Part shown: one piece after another, positions 51,108 through 62,438 of the stretch | Position numbering within the stretch: position 1 is the first letter of the stretch | How the letters are laid out: the number at the start of each line of letters is the position of its first letter | Assembly (NCBI GenBank): GCA_013396655.1 | Contig: WBMV01004989.1 | Coordinates: 605,317-669,316 of the forward strand | Length of the DNA: 64,000 bases | Reading direction: 5' to 3' | Source of the DNA: Campylorhamphus procurvoides | Lineage: Eukaryota > Chordata > Aves > Passeriformes > Dendrocolaptidae | Translations under genes and position numbers: made by a program | Notes under the pieces: generated by a model | Database searches by the model: none | What the model saw: only the letters and a program-made list of their open reading frames with translations | What the model was told of the DNA's origin: nothing

Positions 51108-52589
51108 AAGGTGTCAAAGTCATGCTTTCTCTTTTCTGGAATTTTTGAGAAATCTCTCTTGAGAAAAATGTTATGGACATGAGTTTACAACTGAAGAACA
51201 ATCGTTTTAAAAAAATTATTCATAACACTGATAGCCATTATTCCAGTTTTCCACATGCATGTTTCAGAGTCCCTTAATTTCTGATAGTATTAAATAGGTT
51301 GTTGTATGCTGTGCTTTTATAATTTCATTGTTATTGCAAGAAACATAAATTGTTCCATAAGAACAAAATTAAACAAAGGAATTTTGCCATATTCAGCACA
51401 TGTGGAATCTCTGTTGTTTTGTTTTCTTAATATATATTCAGTATACTAAGTTTATGCAGCATATGCACCTTTATACTAAAAATATTAAAATTTTAAAAAT
51501 CCTTTTAAAAGTCCAGTATTTTCATGCCTCTCAAGAATATATATAACACATTTTACAGATCCAGCTATCCATTTTTTTTAAAGAAATGGCAGTATGCATT
51601 TATTACTTCTATCAGTGGTTAATAAATAAGATAAAGGTTTTTAGCTTCATGGTTTTAATTTCTTTTAAAATCATGTATTATTATTTTGGACGTAATAAAT
51701 CAAATTTTTGCTATCTCAACCACTGTCTGAGCAGTTCTATTGATCGGTGATGAATGAGTCCCCAAATTGCCTACTGTGTGCTCTATTCATGCCCACTACA
51801 TTGCTTGTTTTAGCTACACTTATTGTGAGACAAAAAAAAAAAAAGACAGCAAAGCCGCAGGTGTGAGAAAATTAAGAAGCTTTGCCAAGGAAGGTCAGAA
51901 CCCTCAATATACTGAACTGCTCTGAAATACTCTTAGAGATTGACTTAAGGTGTGAGACATCTGGGTTTCATTTTCTTACTGTATCTTAACTCAGACCACT
52001 GTGAATCAAAAACTAGAGGTCTTTTAGAAGTTGGATCACATACTGAGGAACAAAAGGAAATCTTCAAGTTGGCTCAAGAAACAATGGTCAACATACAGAA
52101 AGCAGATTTGCCATTCATTGTACATATGCTACTCAGAAATGTATTTATAAAAATAAGTAGAAGTCCATTTCCTCATGGCTGGTTTTCTACTTCATTCTTT
52201 CACACTCTTCCATAGGCTTTTAGCTCTTCACCACTCATGACACTGAAATCCCGATGCAACATTGAATGCTCTTTGTGCTCAGAGATGACACACCAGCTTC
52301 TATAAATGATGCAGAGCTGAGCAGTGTGTAAATCGCTTCTGCTTAAGTGTGCATAATAGCAGACAAGTGGCAGAGAAGCCAGTTTTGAAGTATAGCTTCA
52401 AGAGAGCTAGCATAGCACTACTCTGCCCTAAACATAAATTCCATTCCAACTTTTAAAGAAATTTAGAAAATAAAACTGATTAAATAATATTATCTCTTTA
52501 TTTTTCTGTGGTCAGCAAAATAGGCTTCCCCATTTTGTTCACAACTATGGAAAACAACAGTTGTTTCCATCAATATATACTCAGGTAGC

Positions 52590-52619
<30 letters not shown>
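52590..52619. repeat. A-rich run
   Basis: An A17 run and an A10 run separated by GAGA. Simple sequence. Confidence 0.88.
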
Positions 52620-52620
<1 letters not shown>

Positions 52621-54545
52621 TAGTGTACTGCCTTTTTTCTAGGATGTATTTCTTACAGTTTCTTACAAATGCTACAGTGCTTAAAAACTACATTTGATGA
52701 TCCACATGTAACAATTCAATTTTCACATCACATATATAGTAACTAAAAATCATTATAATATCACACCACATTTAGTGAAATACAGAATGAAAGTCAGAAA
52801 CCTCTGTGTTTTAAATCTACCACTGCAGTCCTAGCTTTTACATTTGAACATCTCATCCGTTGCCTTTGACAGCTTCCAGAGAGATTTGACTGCTGTGCCT
52901 GCCTTCCACCTTTGATCCAGCAAATGACAAACGCAGACAAATAATCAGTGGGTGCTCATAGAGTCAGAGCCACAAGCAATAAAAACCATTTAAAAAGAAA
53001 GCCATGATACAGTCTTTCCTACCATACTTCAGAATCCAGGTAACACATATAAGTACTAGCTCAGGGAGCAGTGTTGCCTGAATTCCGAAGACCAAACTTT
53101 GATTTGTTCAAGCCTAGATTACCAGCAAAGCCACTGTTCACTTTCTACAGCAACCAAAAGATGTTGACAGCAAACCTAGTGACCCTCTGATGACTTTTAG
53201 TCTTAAAGGAAGGATTTACAACATGGAATTTTTTACCAGGTTTACCAGTGTTATGACCGGTAAAATAGTTCTTTCTTAAAAACATAGGTCTGACTTTCTA
53301 CAGATCAAGCATTTTGGACAACTGCTTTCTGAAGCAGACATTGAATCAGAACTGGCTAAAATTCTTATATTTTTCAGTTATTGAAAAAGTAATTCCACTA
53401 TGTAACCTTTAACAGCTAAGTTTAACCATGCACAGATGCAGCTGCTACTAAAACAAGGAGCAGAATTCATTCCAGATAGTCATTATGCTATATCTTTGAA
53501 GGCTACAGAGGAAATGAGCGTGGACTTTCTAATAAAGCATTTACAAGCCAATTATGAACTTTTTGCTTTTCTAGACTGGAAAGACTGGCTACTATACTAA
53601 GACAAGCTAAACAGTACTATGCACACATAAAAATAACATGAAATTGCAGCTTTCACCACAGTATTATACATAGGTATTTCATATTTGACATAGCAAAATT
53701 GTACATGAAAAGACATATTCTGCTGCATTTACCAGGAAGGAATGGTTTTGTCACTCAGAGATGTATTATTTATTTATTGATCAGAAGAAGAGCTACCTAA
53801 AACGATGACTTTCTCTAATTATCTGTCTTTGCTACCATTGAGTAGGCACTGGACAATTGATACTGCTGTCTTTGAAATGAGCACATAGGTTAATTTACTG
53901 ATAATTCTAAGTCATCTGGGGAAATTATCTTAAACTTCTTTGCTGAATGCTCAGAGCACTATGCAGAGGATTAACTGAAACCTGAAGCAATGAGTTGTGA
54001 TGTCACATGCATTCTGCACTTCCATCCCAGACTGATGAAACACACAAATTAAGGTCAACAAAAAATGTCATTACCAAAAGGATTTTAGATTTCTAGAGCC
54101 TTTGCCTGCAGTCAGAACCAGTGAACCTCTGAGCAAGTAACAGCAACACAACCTTGCCTTGCACTGGCTAATTGTACCAGTGACCAGTACAATACCAGTA
54201 AATTTGCTTACACTTTGAGATACACATACTGGGATTCATAATCACACTTTTTTTGAAAGGAATGGAACAAAAGGTCCTAACCCGAGATACCATTTTTGTA
54301 ACTTTGCCAGCCTGGCAACAAAGGTTATTCTGCGTTAATCTTGTAGCTAGAGTCACAAGGAACAAAAGTATACAAGCATTAATTTTTTCCCATGTTATAT
54401 TCTTCAAATATACTCAAACAAGGCGCAAAAGATCACACATTTCAATTACTAAAAAAACCAGAAGAATGGAGTAACATGTTTTATAACCCTTTACAAACTT
54501 TATAAACAACATTCTCCTTTATTTTTAAAAGCCAAAATCAAAATG

Positions 54546-54602
54546 TTTTGGGGGGGTGTTTGGTTGGTTGGTTTTTGGGGTTTTTTGTTTGGTTTTTTGT
54601 GT
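54546..54602. repeat. G/T-rich low-complexity tract
   Basis: A G7 run followed by GGTTGGTTGG and alternating G and T runs. Similar in kind to 29059-29180. Confidence 0.85.
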
Positions 54603-55229
54603 GTTGATCTTATTTTCATTGCAATTTACTTTCAAGCTGATTTTGAAAGCTGTTTTAAAGTTCCAACTTAAGTGAAAAAGCAGCTACTGCACAAGAAAAT
54701 CCTTGGGATGTAATGTGATTTATGTAGATGAGTTTGTTAACAAAATTTACACATAAATGAGAACTTTTTTCCATCCTGGTTGCTATTACAAAGAAACACT
54801 GGGAAGTAAATTATCTGTAGAAGAGTACAAGATAAAAAATGTATTAAAAGCTGTAAGAACAAAATTGAAATGTCAAACATAGTTACTTGTAAAAAACAGG
54901 TGATAGACTCCTCGTAAGCTACCTATTAAAAAGAGTAATCAAACTGAACTAAAATGACTTTAGTTCTCCCACTAAACTTGTGGCTTTATTGCCCATTTGC
55001 AGAGTTTCTTTCACTTCTAGGCATTGCAGGCTTACTGAAAGTTAAGGTTATATATGATAAGACCCTTTATTACTCACATACATAATATTTGAATTCTGCC
55101 ACAGGTTTTCACTAAACCCAAATAAATGCTTCTTGGCACTGAGATTTTATGTATGCCATAACCAACATGTTCTGTAGCCTGCAAAAGAGGGAGATGTGTT
55201 GCAAATATGGGTTTTCAAGCTGTAGAAAG

Positions 55230-55700
55230 GCCGTGAAACCAAAACTGAGAGACAAGGTCATTGTGAGCAAGGCTGCTCCGAGCTGCAGGACACTTTTCCC
55301 TCAGTAGCCCCCTCCCAAACCCCCATACCATTTCTAACCCCCAGTCCTACCACCCCTGGTTGCCTTGTAGTGGGGTTGGTGACGCCTCCTGCCCAGGACC
55401 TGTGGTCCTAGGACAATGGGGCCAGGAGCACAAAGCATAGCGCTGTGACCAAAGTCTCCTCACCAGCAGGCCTTTTCAAGCTGGTGGGAAGTAGGGCCAC
55501 TTGAGCTGGACATGGCTGGCTTGTCAGTTCCTGACAACAAACTGTGTTTGGTACGCAGTGCTTTCATGGCCAGCGTCATGCTTTTGTCCAGCGCCATGCT
55601 GACTTTCTCTATGTCATTTTCTACCTTTTGCAAACAGGCAACTGTGTTGAGAAATCCACCCAAGCAGAAAGGGCCCCCCTGGCTGGTGATTTCTCACATT
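55230..55700. other. Locally GC-richer block with an open frame on the minus strand
   Basis: This block is clearly richer in G and C than its surroundings and has few homopolymers. On the minus strand a frame is open from just after a TGA at about 55690 to TGA at 55460, about 76 codons with no ATG at the start. It reads in part F-L-N-T-V-A-C-L-Q-K-V-E-N-D-I-E-K-V and M-A-L-D-K-S-M-T-L-A-M-K, amphipathic and helix-like. I do not recognise the family. No convincing splice sites bound it: a good acceptor-like tract lies upstream on the minus strand (TTTTCTTCCTGACTGCAG), but stop codons intervene. It could be a retrocopy fragment, part of an old element or a lone exon. Confidence 0.3.
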
Positions 55701-58700
55701 TAATTACTTGATTTTCCTTTCCTGCAGTCAGGAAGAAAATGGAATTACATCACGCACCATGTAGCCTTGGAAAAGGACCAATTGTTTCTAATAGAGCCAC
55801 TGGCGACAGGCACAATACATGTGCTCCTTGTTTCACATCGGATATTAGATCCTCCAAACAAGTCTGAGTACTCCTGCTTGGAGGATCCTCAATAGGGAAC
55901 AAAGGGGACCAGGCTTCTCCTGTGTCACTCCCAGCACCCCACTAAAAGGAAATCTTTATTTAGGCACACTTCACCCTTCTTCACACTTTCCAAGCATCTT
56001 CTCAGAGTCAGTGAATGGTTTGGAGAGCAACAGCTTGCTATACATAGTTAGTGAGCTGATATTTTATTCTGCCTATCAATAATTATTCAAATGCATACCT
56101 CTACCACTTCATTTAACTGCAGACATGCCTGGTTGTAAATTTACACCAAGAAGCATGCAATGACCCTATGATACTTAGCTCTGGGATTGTACAGTAATGA
56201 CAGTTTATTAAATTAGGCATGTTTACCACAGGCAGCCAGATTATGCTACAGATCTTGTGCAGATGCCATAAGACGGTTTATATTTAAAACCCCAACCAAT
56301 CAATCAAACAAACAGAAACCCCACAAGAATTATCATATTTGATCAGACCAGTGATGCACTGCACTCAGTACTCAGTCTCAAATGGCAGCATACAGAGGAT
56401 AGCTATGGAGAAGCTATATAGAGTAATAACTCTCCAGAGTACAGCATGCATGCCAAAAAATACATAGTAGCACTTCCCTAGGATACAGTCTCCACTTGCA
56501 GTGATCTGCGGCTTAATGACTTTGTGAGCCAAAGTATTTAATAATTTTGGATGGACTTCTACTTATCTTTGCATTAGTGACGTGTTCAGGCCTTGTTGCA
56601 CAAAATATCTAAAAACTCAATCACCTCCCAGTCTCAGCGAAGATGCGTGCCTGAGGATCACCTGATTACGCATTTCTTCCCAGCACATCTTCACTGGCAT
56701 CCCTGTCACAATTGAATTTCAGTGCCTGTGCCTCCAAGATCTGAGAAATTATTTCTTCCAGGTGCTAAAAAATGTATGCGTAGCTCTAAAACAAGGCTTT
56801 CCTCAGCAAAAAGTTTTAAAGTAATACACCTACAGGAAAAATGCAGACAAAAGCTTTATCTGTTAACTGCTGAAGACAAGGGTCACTAGTATGACTACTC
56901 ATGTTAAAACATTTCTCCTCTTATCAGTATCAATATCTCTGCGTGTAATTGTATGAGATGAGAGTTGTTCTTTCATGACATATGCAGACAGGATGCTGCA
57001 GAGTCACCTTACATCAAAAAGGTAGGACCAGACTGCAATCACGATCAACAGGATGGTATGGAGGGACACTTGTAGTAAGCAGATTTCAGACAGGGAGCAT
57101 CATCAGGATCGGATGTAAGGAAGAGTGGATGGTATCAGCTGATGATAGACCTGAAATAAAAATTACTGGACCTGTACTGCTTCCCAGACAATTATGTAGA
57201 TGTATTTATCAGAGAACTTATTACTGCTAACGGCATTAAGGTATAACTGTAGTATTACCCCTGCTATTTATTACAAAGAACATGCCTCTCAGACTGACAA
57301 TGTCTACACGGATACACTGTTCCTGTACTGAGAGAGGCAGAAATCTCTAAGCTTTCACTGAGAACTTTTAGATTCAATATTAATGAACAATGCAATATGA
57401 GTCCATACGGCTGGTGAGGCCTGAGCTGGAATTCATAGGACATCAATCAGTGTACTGCAGGATTGAGGTCTTATATATATTTTAAAATAGTTTGTTTTAA
57501 TGGTATATTAAGCCACTGATGTCAATAATGAAAGAGAAGCGACAGATGTGCCTGCACAGATCAACTAAGCTATTTTAAATTATTTGTTGTGCTGTAGACC
57601 TACATTATCTAACATAAGAAAAATAGATTTGACTGGTATACATTCTAATTATTTATACTAAATTTAGTCAAAAGTAGGAATTTCTCTTTCATGCATGTCT
57701 TTTGATATGTTTTTTAATGAACATGAACTGGAGTAAACCAATACATTTTGATGTTTCCAAACCAGTGGCTGCTTTTTTTTTTTTTGCAAATATCAAATTT
57801 GCAAATAATAATTTTCTAGAAGAACAGAAATCAGTAGAAAAAGCACATTAAAGGATTTTATAGGAATTTATTACCAAGTGGTCTTAACACAGAGTACATT
57901 TACCAAACCCAGAAGTTTTGCCTGAAAAAAAATCAAAAAAAAATTATTTTCTGGTAATTACATTTACTCTGATTAATATAAATTGATTTTTGTGGCATTA
58001 GTTTGTATTGTGCTGAAATACCATTAATATCCAAAAGTTGTACAAAAGAATTCAGTGTTGAGTGTGTCACATATCTGGCAGCATCATGAATGTCCCTGAC
58101 TTATTGCAACACCCATGTTGCCAAGTCATGGTTTAGACAACTTTCTCTGCCCCCTTCAAGCAAGTGTTATTTACATAGTAATGCATGACTTCGAAACAAG
58201 AGCAAAGGGGACAGCGTATTCCTAGCATTTATTGTAAAGTTGAAGTCGGCAAGTTTGAAATGCCACAAGTAAACGCAGATACTGGGCTCAACATGTAATG
58301 AAGCCCACACATCCCAAAGAAACAAAAGTAGCATCAACTGGGAGCTTGAGCTAGATGAAAACTCAAACTATGTTTCCTGAGTATTTGCTTTAGAGAGCAC
58401 TGCTTTCCCATGATCATAGAACTCTGACTATATTTTGATTCAGTATTCACATGTAAAGAACATTTGTTAATGGCCCATTCTAACACACAGTGAAATGTGT
58501 GAGCTTAACACAACTGAAGACTTAGAGCCGATTTGACAGTATCAAGTGGATGCATTGAAAAGGCAACTTCAAAACTGAGCTATTGTTTTAAGTGGTTTAA
58601 ACCTATCCTCTAAGCCAACTTTGTTGGTAAAAAGCTGCAGAGGTTTAAAATAAAAATAACACATGCTTAGCCTGTTTGCATTTCCTATTCAAAGATCTTG

Positions 58701-60972
58701 TTCATCTTTAATCTTAACTCTTTATCTCCAGAACCTTGAATAGGGGAAAAAGACAGAGACTATACCAGAATCCTTTGCTCTATCAACAAATACATGGGAA
58801 TTAGAAAACAACCCTCTGCTCATTTGCCAATAGCCTTTGCAAGTCACCTAATTAGATGATTAAGTCATTAAAGGGATATGCGCATCTAAAAAGCCTCTAG
58901 TCAGCCTCTGAAATCAGAGGAGATAAAGACAAGACTCATTTCTTTTTTTCTCTTACACTGAAAAGGTAATTAATCCATTTAACTCTGCCTAGCAGTGCTT
59001 TTCTGTAGTAAAAAGGAGAGACTGAAGCAGGATATCTTTTCAGAGACACTCTTTGAAACACCAGAATGACAAATGCCTCTTTCTTTTGCATGCCACATGA
59101 AGAGGTTAGGCTTAGCCCCCAGTGGTCAAAATTATTTAGACGAGAGATCAGTAGCAGTGTGTGTAATGCTGACTTTGGTATTTGGGATGTTACTACCTGC
59201 TAATTTGACTTTGTTGCAGCTCAGTACAAAGTGTCCCTCCAGAGCAGCATCTAAGGTTGGTAAATAAAATTCTGGAAAGAAAATTATTTAGCACCATTCC
59301 CCTCCTCCTAAACAGGCTTCACAGAATCAATCTTGGATACGTGCCACCTGCGGGATAGGGGATGATTTTCAAACACTAAAAACCATGAGCTGTGATTTTC
59401 AGGCTTTTACTATAAAACCGAAAGTAGCATGTTGGAAATGACACAAAAACACATGTGCTACCCTAGCAACTAAAGAAAGTTCCACTGTCAACTACAATGT
59501 GAAAAAAAAAACTAGTGCTCCAACACTCAGAATTTTTAAGATCTCCATTGTGTAAAGTGTGAGGCTTAATTTCTGTTTATACATTGTGATATTGTCAATA
59601 TAACACAACTATGAAGAAATAAAGGCAAGGTCAGCACCAAGAAAGAGAGCTCAAGAAAACCTTAATCCATGATGCTGTTGTGTACTTGTCAGATCAGACA
59701 GCACTACCCATATAGCCCAACCTCATCACTTCAGCTATGGGAGAAGATATGAACACAGGTGACAGTGGACAGAGGCCCCACACTTTGCTTTGCAATTCAC
59801 CTCTCTAGAATTAAATTGGTGAATGAAGTAGAGAAAGAAAAATTTATCCTATGAGCCTAGAACAAGAAACTTTTCCCCTATACTTCACTACTCTACAATT
59901 TTTTTCTGGGTCAGGTTACAGAAGTCACAGCAACACTATACAGCAAAAGGCAGCATCAAACATGGAAATATTATTTTAACCAACTGACATTGTTATTGTA
60001 AAATCTGACATTTCTATGTGAAAATAATCCCCAGTTTTGAGCCACATTTGGAGTAAAATCTTATGTACTTGCAGTACCGTAAGTTAAATTACTATATGAT
60101 TACCACAAAAATTTTTTGAGACAGTTCAGAGTTGATCTATTCCCTGTTATTCTCCTGTATGTAACCCTTACAGTGATTCAGTCCAAAACCAAGTGCAAGG
60201 AAAGACAGAGAAATCACTCTGAAAGGTTTAGTACACATTTCAGTGCACATTTTAATAGCACGTTTTGACTGAAATTTTCAGTGACATGTAACAGACAAAA
60301 AAACCTGATGTAAGGACAGACAACACTTTCCAGTTTTGTGACCAGATTAGGGTGATGTGCCTGCATAAATGAATACTTTCTTGGGAGGGAGGGTGCAAGA
60401 AATGAATCAAAATCTTTATAAAATACTATAGATCCTTAAAAATCTATGAATTGTCAAAGGAGTCCAAATATTTCATTTAAGAGTCAATTGGCACCTTGAT
60501 ATCAAATAGATATACTGCCAGGATATGTTCCTTTAGGGAAAATGATTATCAGTCATCCTTAGTTGACAGCAACTTAATAATAATACCAACATGAATTATT
60601 AATTTCTAACAACACTACAAATACATTGAAAATTTCTTGTCAACCCTTGCCTAGAAGGCAATAAATGAAACTTCCCCCAGAAAACTGAAATATAGTTCTT
60701 AAGCCATTATTTTTGTCTGAAAAATGCAAATAGATGAAAGACCATTAACTTAGAAAATGTTCTATATTTTATTCATTCTTCAATATTTTGTGCTGACTTA
60801 AATCCTTTCAATAATTTTGGTTTTTTCCTTATTTTTTATAACATCTGTATTTGATATGCACAAAAGGAAATACCTATTTCTCACCTCTTATGGTGTGACA
60901 GTAGTTCTTTCTGTCTCACACTAGTTAGTGGGATTCTGTATTATAAAATAATTTTCATTTCAAATATAAAAA
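55701..60972. other. Unique AT-rich DNA
   Basis: No gene or interspersed repeat was recognised. The interval 58840-58930 is dense in TAAT-type motifs and short palindromes and is discussed as a possible regulatory element. Open frames are at most 82 codons. Confidence 0.55.
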
Positions 60973-61063
60973 AGGTAGTGATCAACTGGCAAAGAAACAT
61001 GTGACTTGAGGATGTCCTGGCCTAACAATTTTCTAACTTCTAAAACCGGTTCTTTTTTTTGTC

Positions 61064-61115
<52 letters not shown>
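61064..61115. repeat. (ATT)n microsatellite, copy 1
   Basis: About 17 uninterrupted ATT units, ending directly at the N at 61116. Confidence 0.95.
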
Positions 61116-61116
61116 N
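61116..61116. other. Single N, probable contig junction
   Basis: The N sits at the end of an ATT microsatellite, a place where assemblies commonly break. Confidence 0.85.
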
Positions 61117-61727
61117 ACAAAACCTTTGTAAATATCTGAATGGCGCTGAAATGTTTATTTTTATTTATTCATTTATTTATTTATTAATTTTCTTTAAAAA
61201 TTTAACTTGTTCAGTAATGGCCAGATTAAAATATGAAGTAGATCAAAAGGTGATGCATGTTATTTTAATGGTAAGACTCTTAACAGGCAAACCCTAATCT
61301 ATATACAAGTTCAATACAGTATGAGAAATCAGGGAAAAAAATAGCAAGAAAATAGCTTTTAACTACCAAACCCATTCTTTTTAATTCTAATTTGATATAT
61401 CGACATTATTTCTTACATTATAGAAAAAAGAAAACACATTAATTCATACCCAATATATCCTTTGCAGGGAAGGGAAGCAAAGCTGAAAATCCTTGGGCTA
61501 CAAACTCAGTCTCAAGCGAAAAAAAAAACAACCCTGCCACTGTCTTGCTTGAGTGGCCCTTGAGAAATCTATGAATAAACATTTTTTTTCTTACTGTACA
61601 CAATAATTCCTTCCTTCCCTATCCCAATTTGTATTACATACTTTTGACTTAAGGAAATAACAACTGTACCAGGAAAAGAAACACATTTCAAAGGACATCT
61701 AGATAGCAACCTCTTGATGGTTGAAAT

Positions 61728-61728
61728 N
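61728..61728. other. Single N, probable contig junction
   Basis: The N separates the end of copy 1 (GATGGTTGAAAT) from the start of copy 2 (AGGTAGTGATCA). Confidence 0.85.
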
Positions 61729-61819
61729 AGGTAGTGATCAACTGGCAAAGAAACATGTGACTTGAGGATGTCCTGGCCTAACAATTTTCTAACTTCTAAA
61801 ACCGGTTCTTTTTTTTGTC

Positions 61820-61871
<52 letters not shown>

Positions 61872-62438
61872 TTATTTATTCATTTATTTATTTATTAATT
61901 TTCTTTAAAAATTTAACTTGTTCAGTAATGGCCAGATTAAAATATGAAGTAGATCAAAAGGTGATGCATGTTATTTTAATGGTAAGACTCTTAACAGGCA
62001 AACCCTAATCTATATACAAGTTCAATACAGTATGAGAAATCAGGGAAAAAAATAGCAAGAAAATAGCTTTTAACTACCAAACCCATTCTTTTTAATTCTA
62101 ATTTGATATATCGACATTATTTCTTACATTATAGAAAAAAGAAAACACATTAATTCATACCCAATATATCCTTTGCAGGGAAGGGAAGCAAAGCTGAAAA
62201 TCCTTGGGCTACAAACTCAGTCTCAAGCGAAAAAAAAAACAACCCTGCCACTGTCTTGCTTGAGTGGCCCTTGAGAAATCTATGAATAAACATTTTTTTT
62301 CTTACTGTACACAATAATTCCTTCCTTCCCTATCCCAATTTGTATTACATACTTTTGACTTAAGGAAATAACAACTGTACCAGGAAAAGAAACACATTTC
62401 AAAGGACATCTAGATAGCAACCTCTTGATGGTTGAAAT
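61729..62438. repeat. Direct duplication, copy 2 (710 bp)
   Basis: This copy is continuous, without N, and runs smoothly into unique DNA at 62439. It carries the ATT microsatellite at 61820-61871 followed directly by the TTTATTTATTCATTTA stretch, which makes it the more credible version of the locus. Confidence 0.95.
61820..61871. repeat. (ATT)n microsatellite, copy 2
   Basis: The same array as 61064-61115, here followed by TTTATTTATTC without interruption. Confidence 0.95.

Larger units (their letters stand above)
50912..55229. other. Unique AT-rich DNA
   Basis: No gene is supported. The stretch holds a G-run cluster (51079-51107), an A-rich run (52590-52619) and a G/T-rich tract (54546-54602). 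The remaining sequence has only short chance frames. Confidence 0.55.
60973..61727. repeat. Direct duplication, copy 1 (755 bp, interrupted by N)
   Basis: Positions 60973-61115 match 61729-61871 exactly, and 61159-61727 match 61870-62438 exactly. Between them lie an N at 61116 and 42 nt (61117-61158) with no counterpart in copy 2. Identity extends through homopolymers such as A10 and T8. See findings: a redundant contig is the most likely cause. Confidence 0.95.

Noticed and set aside
52546..52570. ATGGAAAACAAC...GTTGTTTCCAT inverted repeat
   Set aside because: The arms differ by an unpaired base and are short; a chance palindrome is sufficient explanation.
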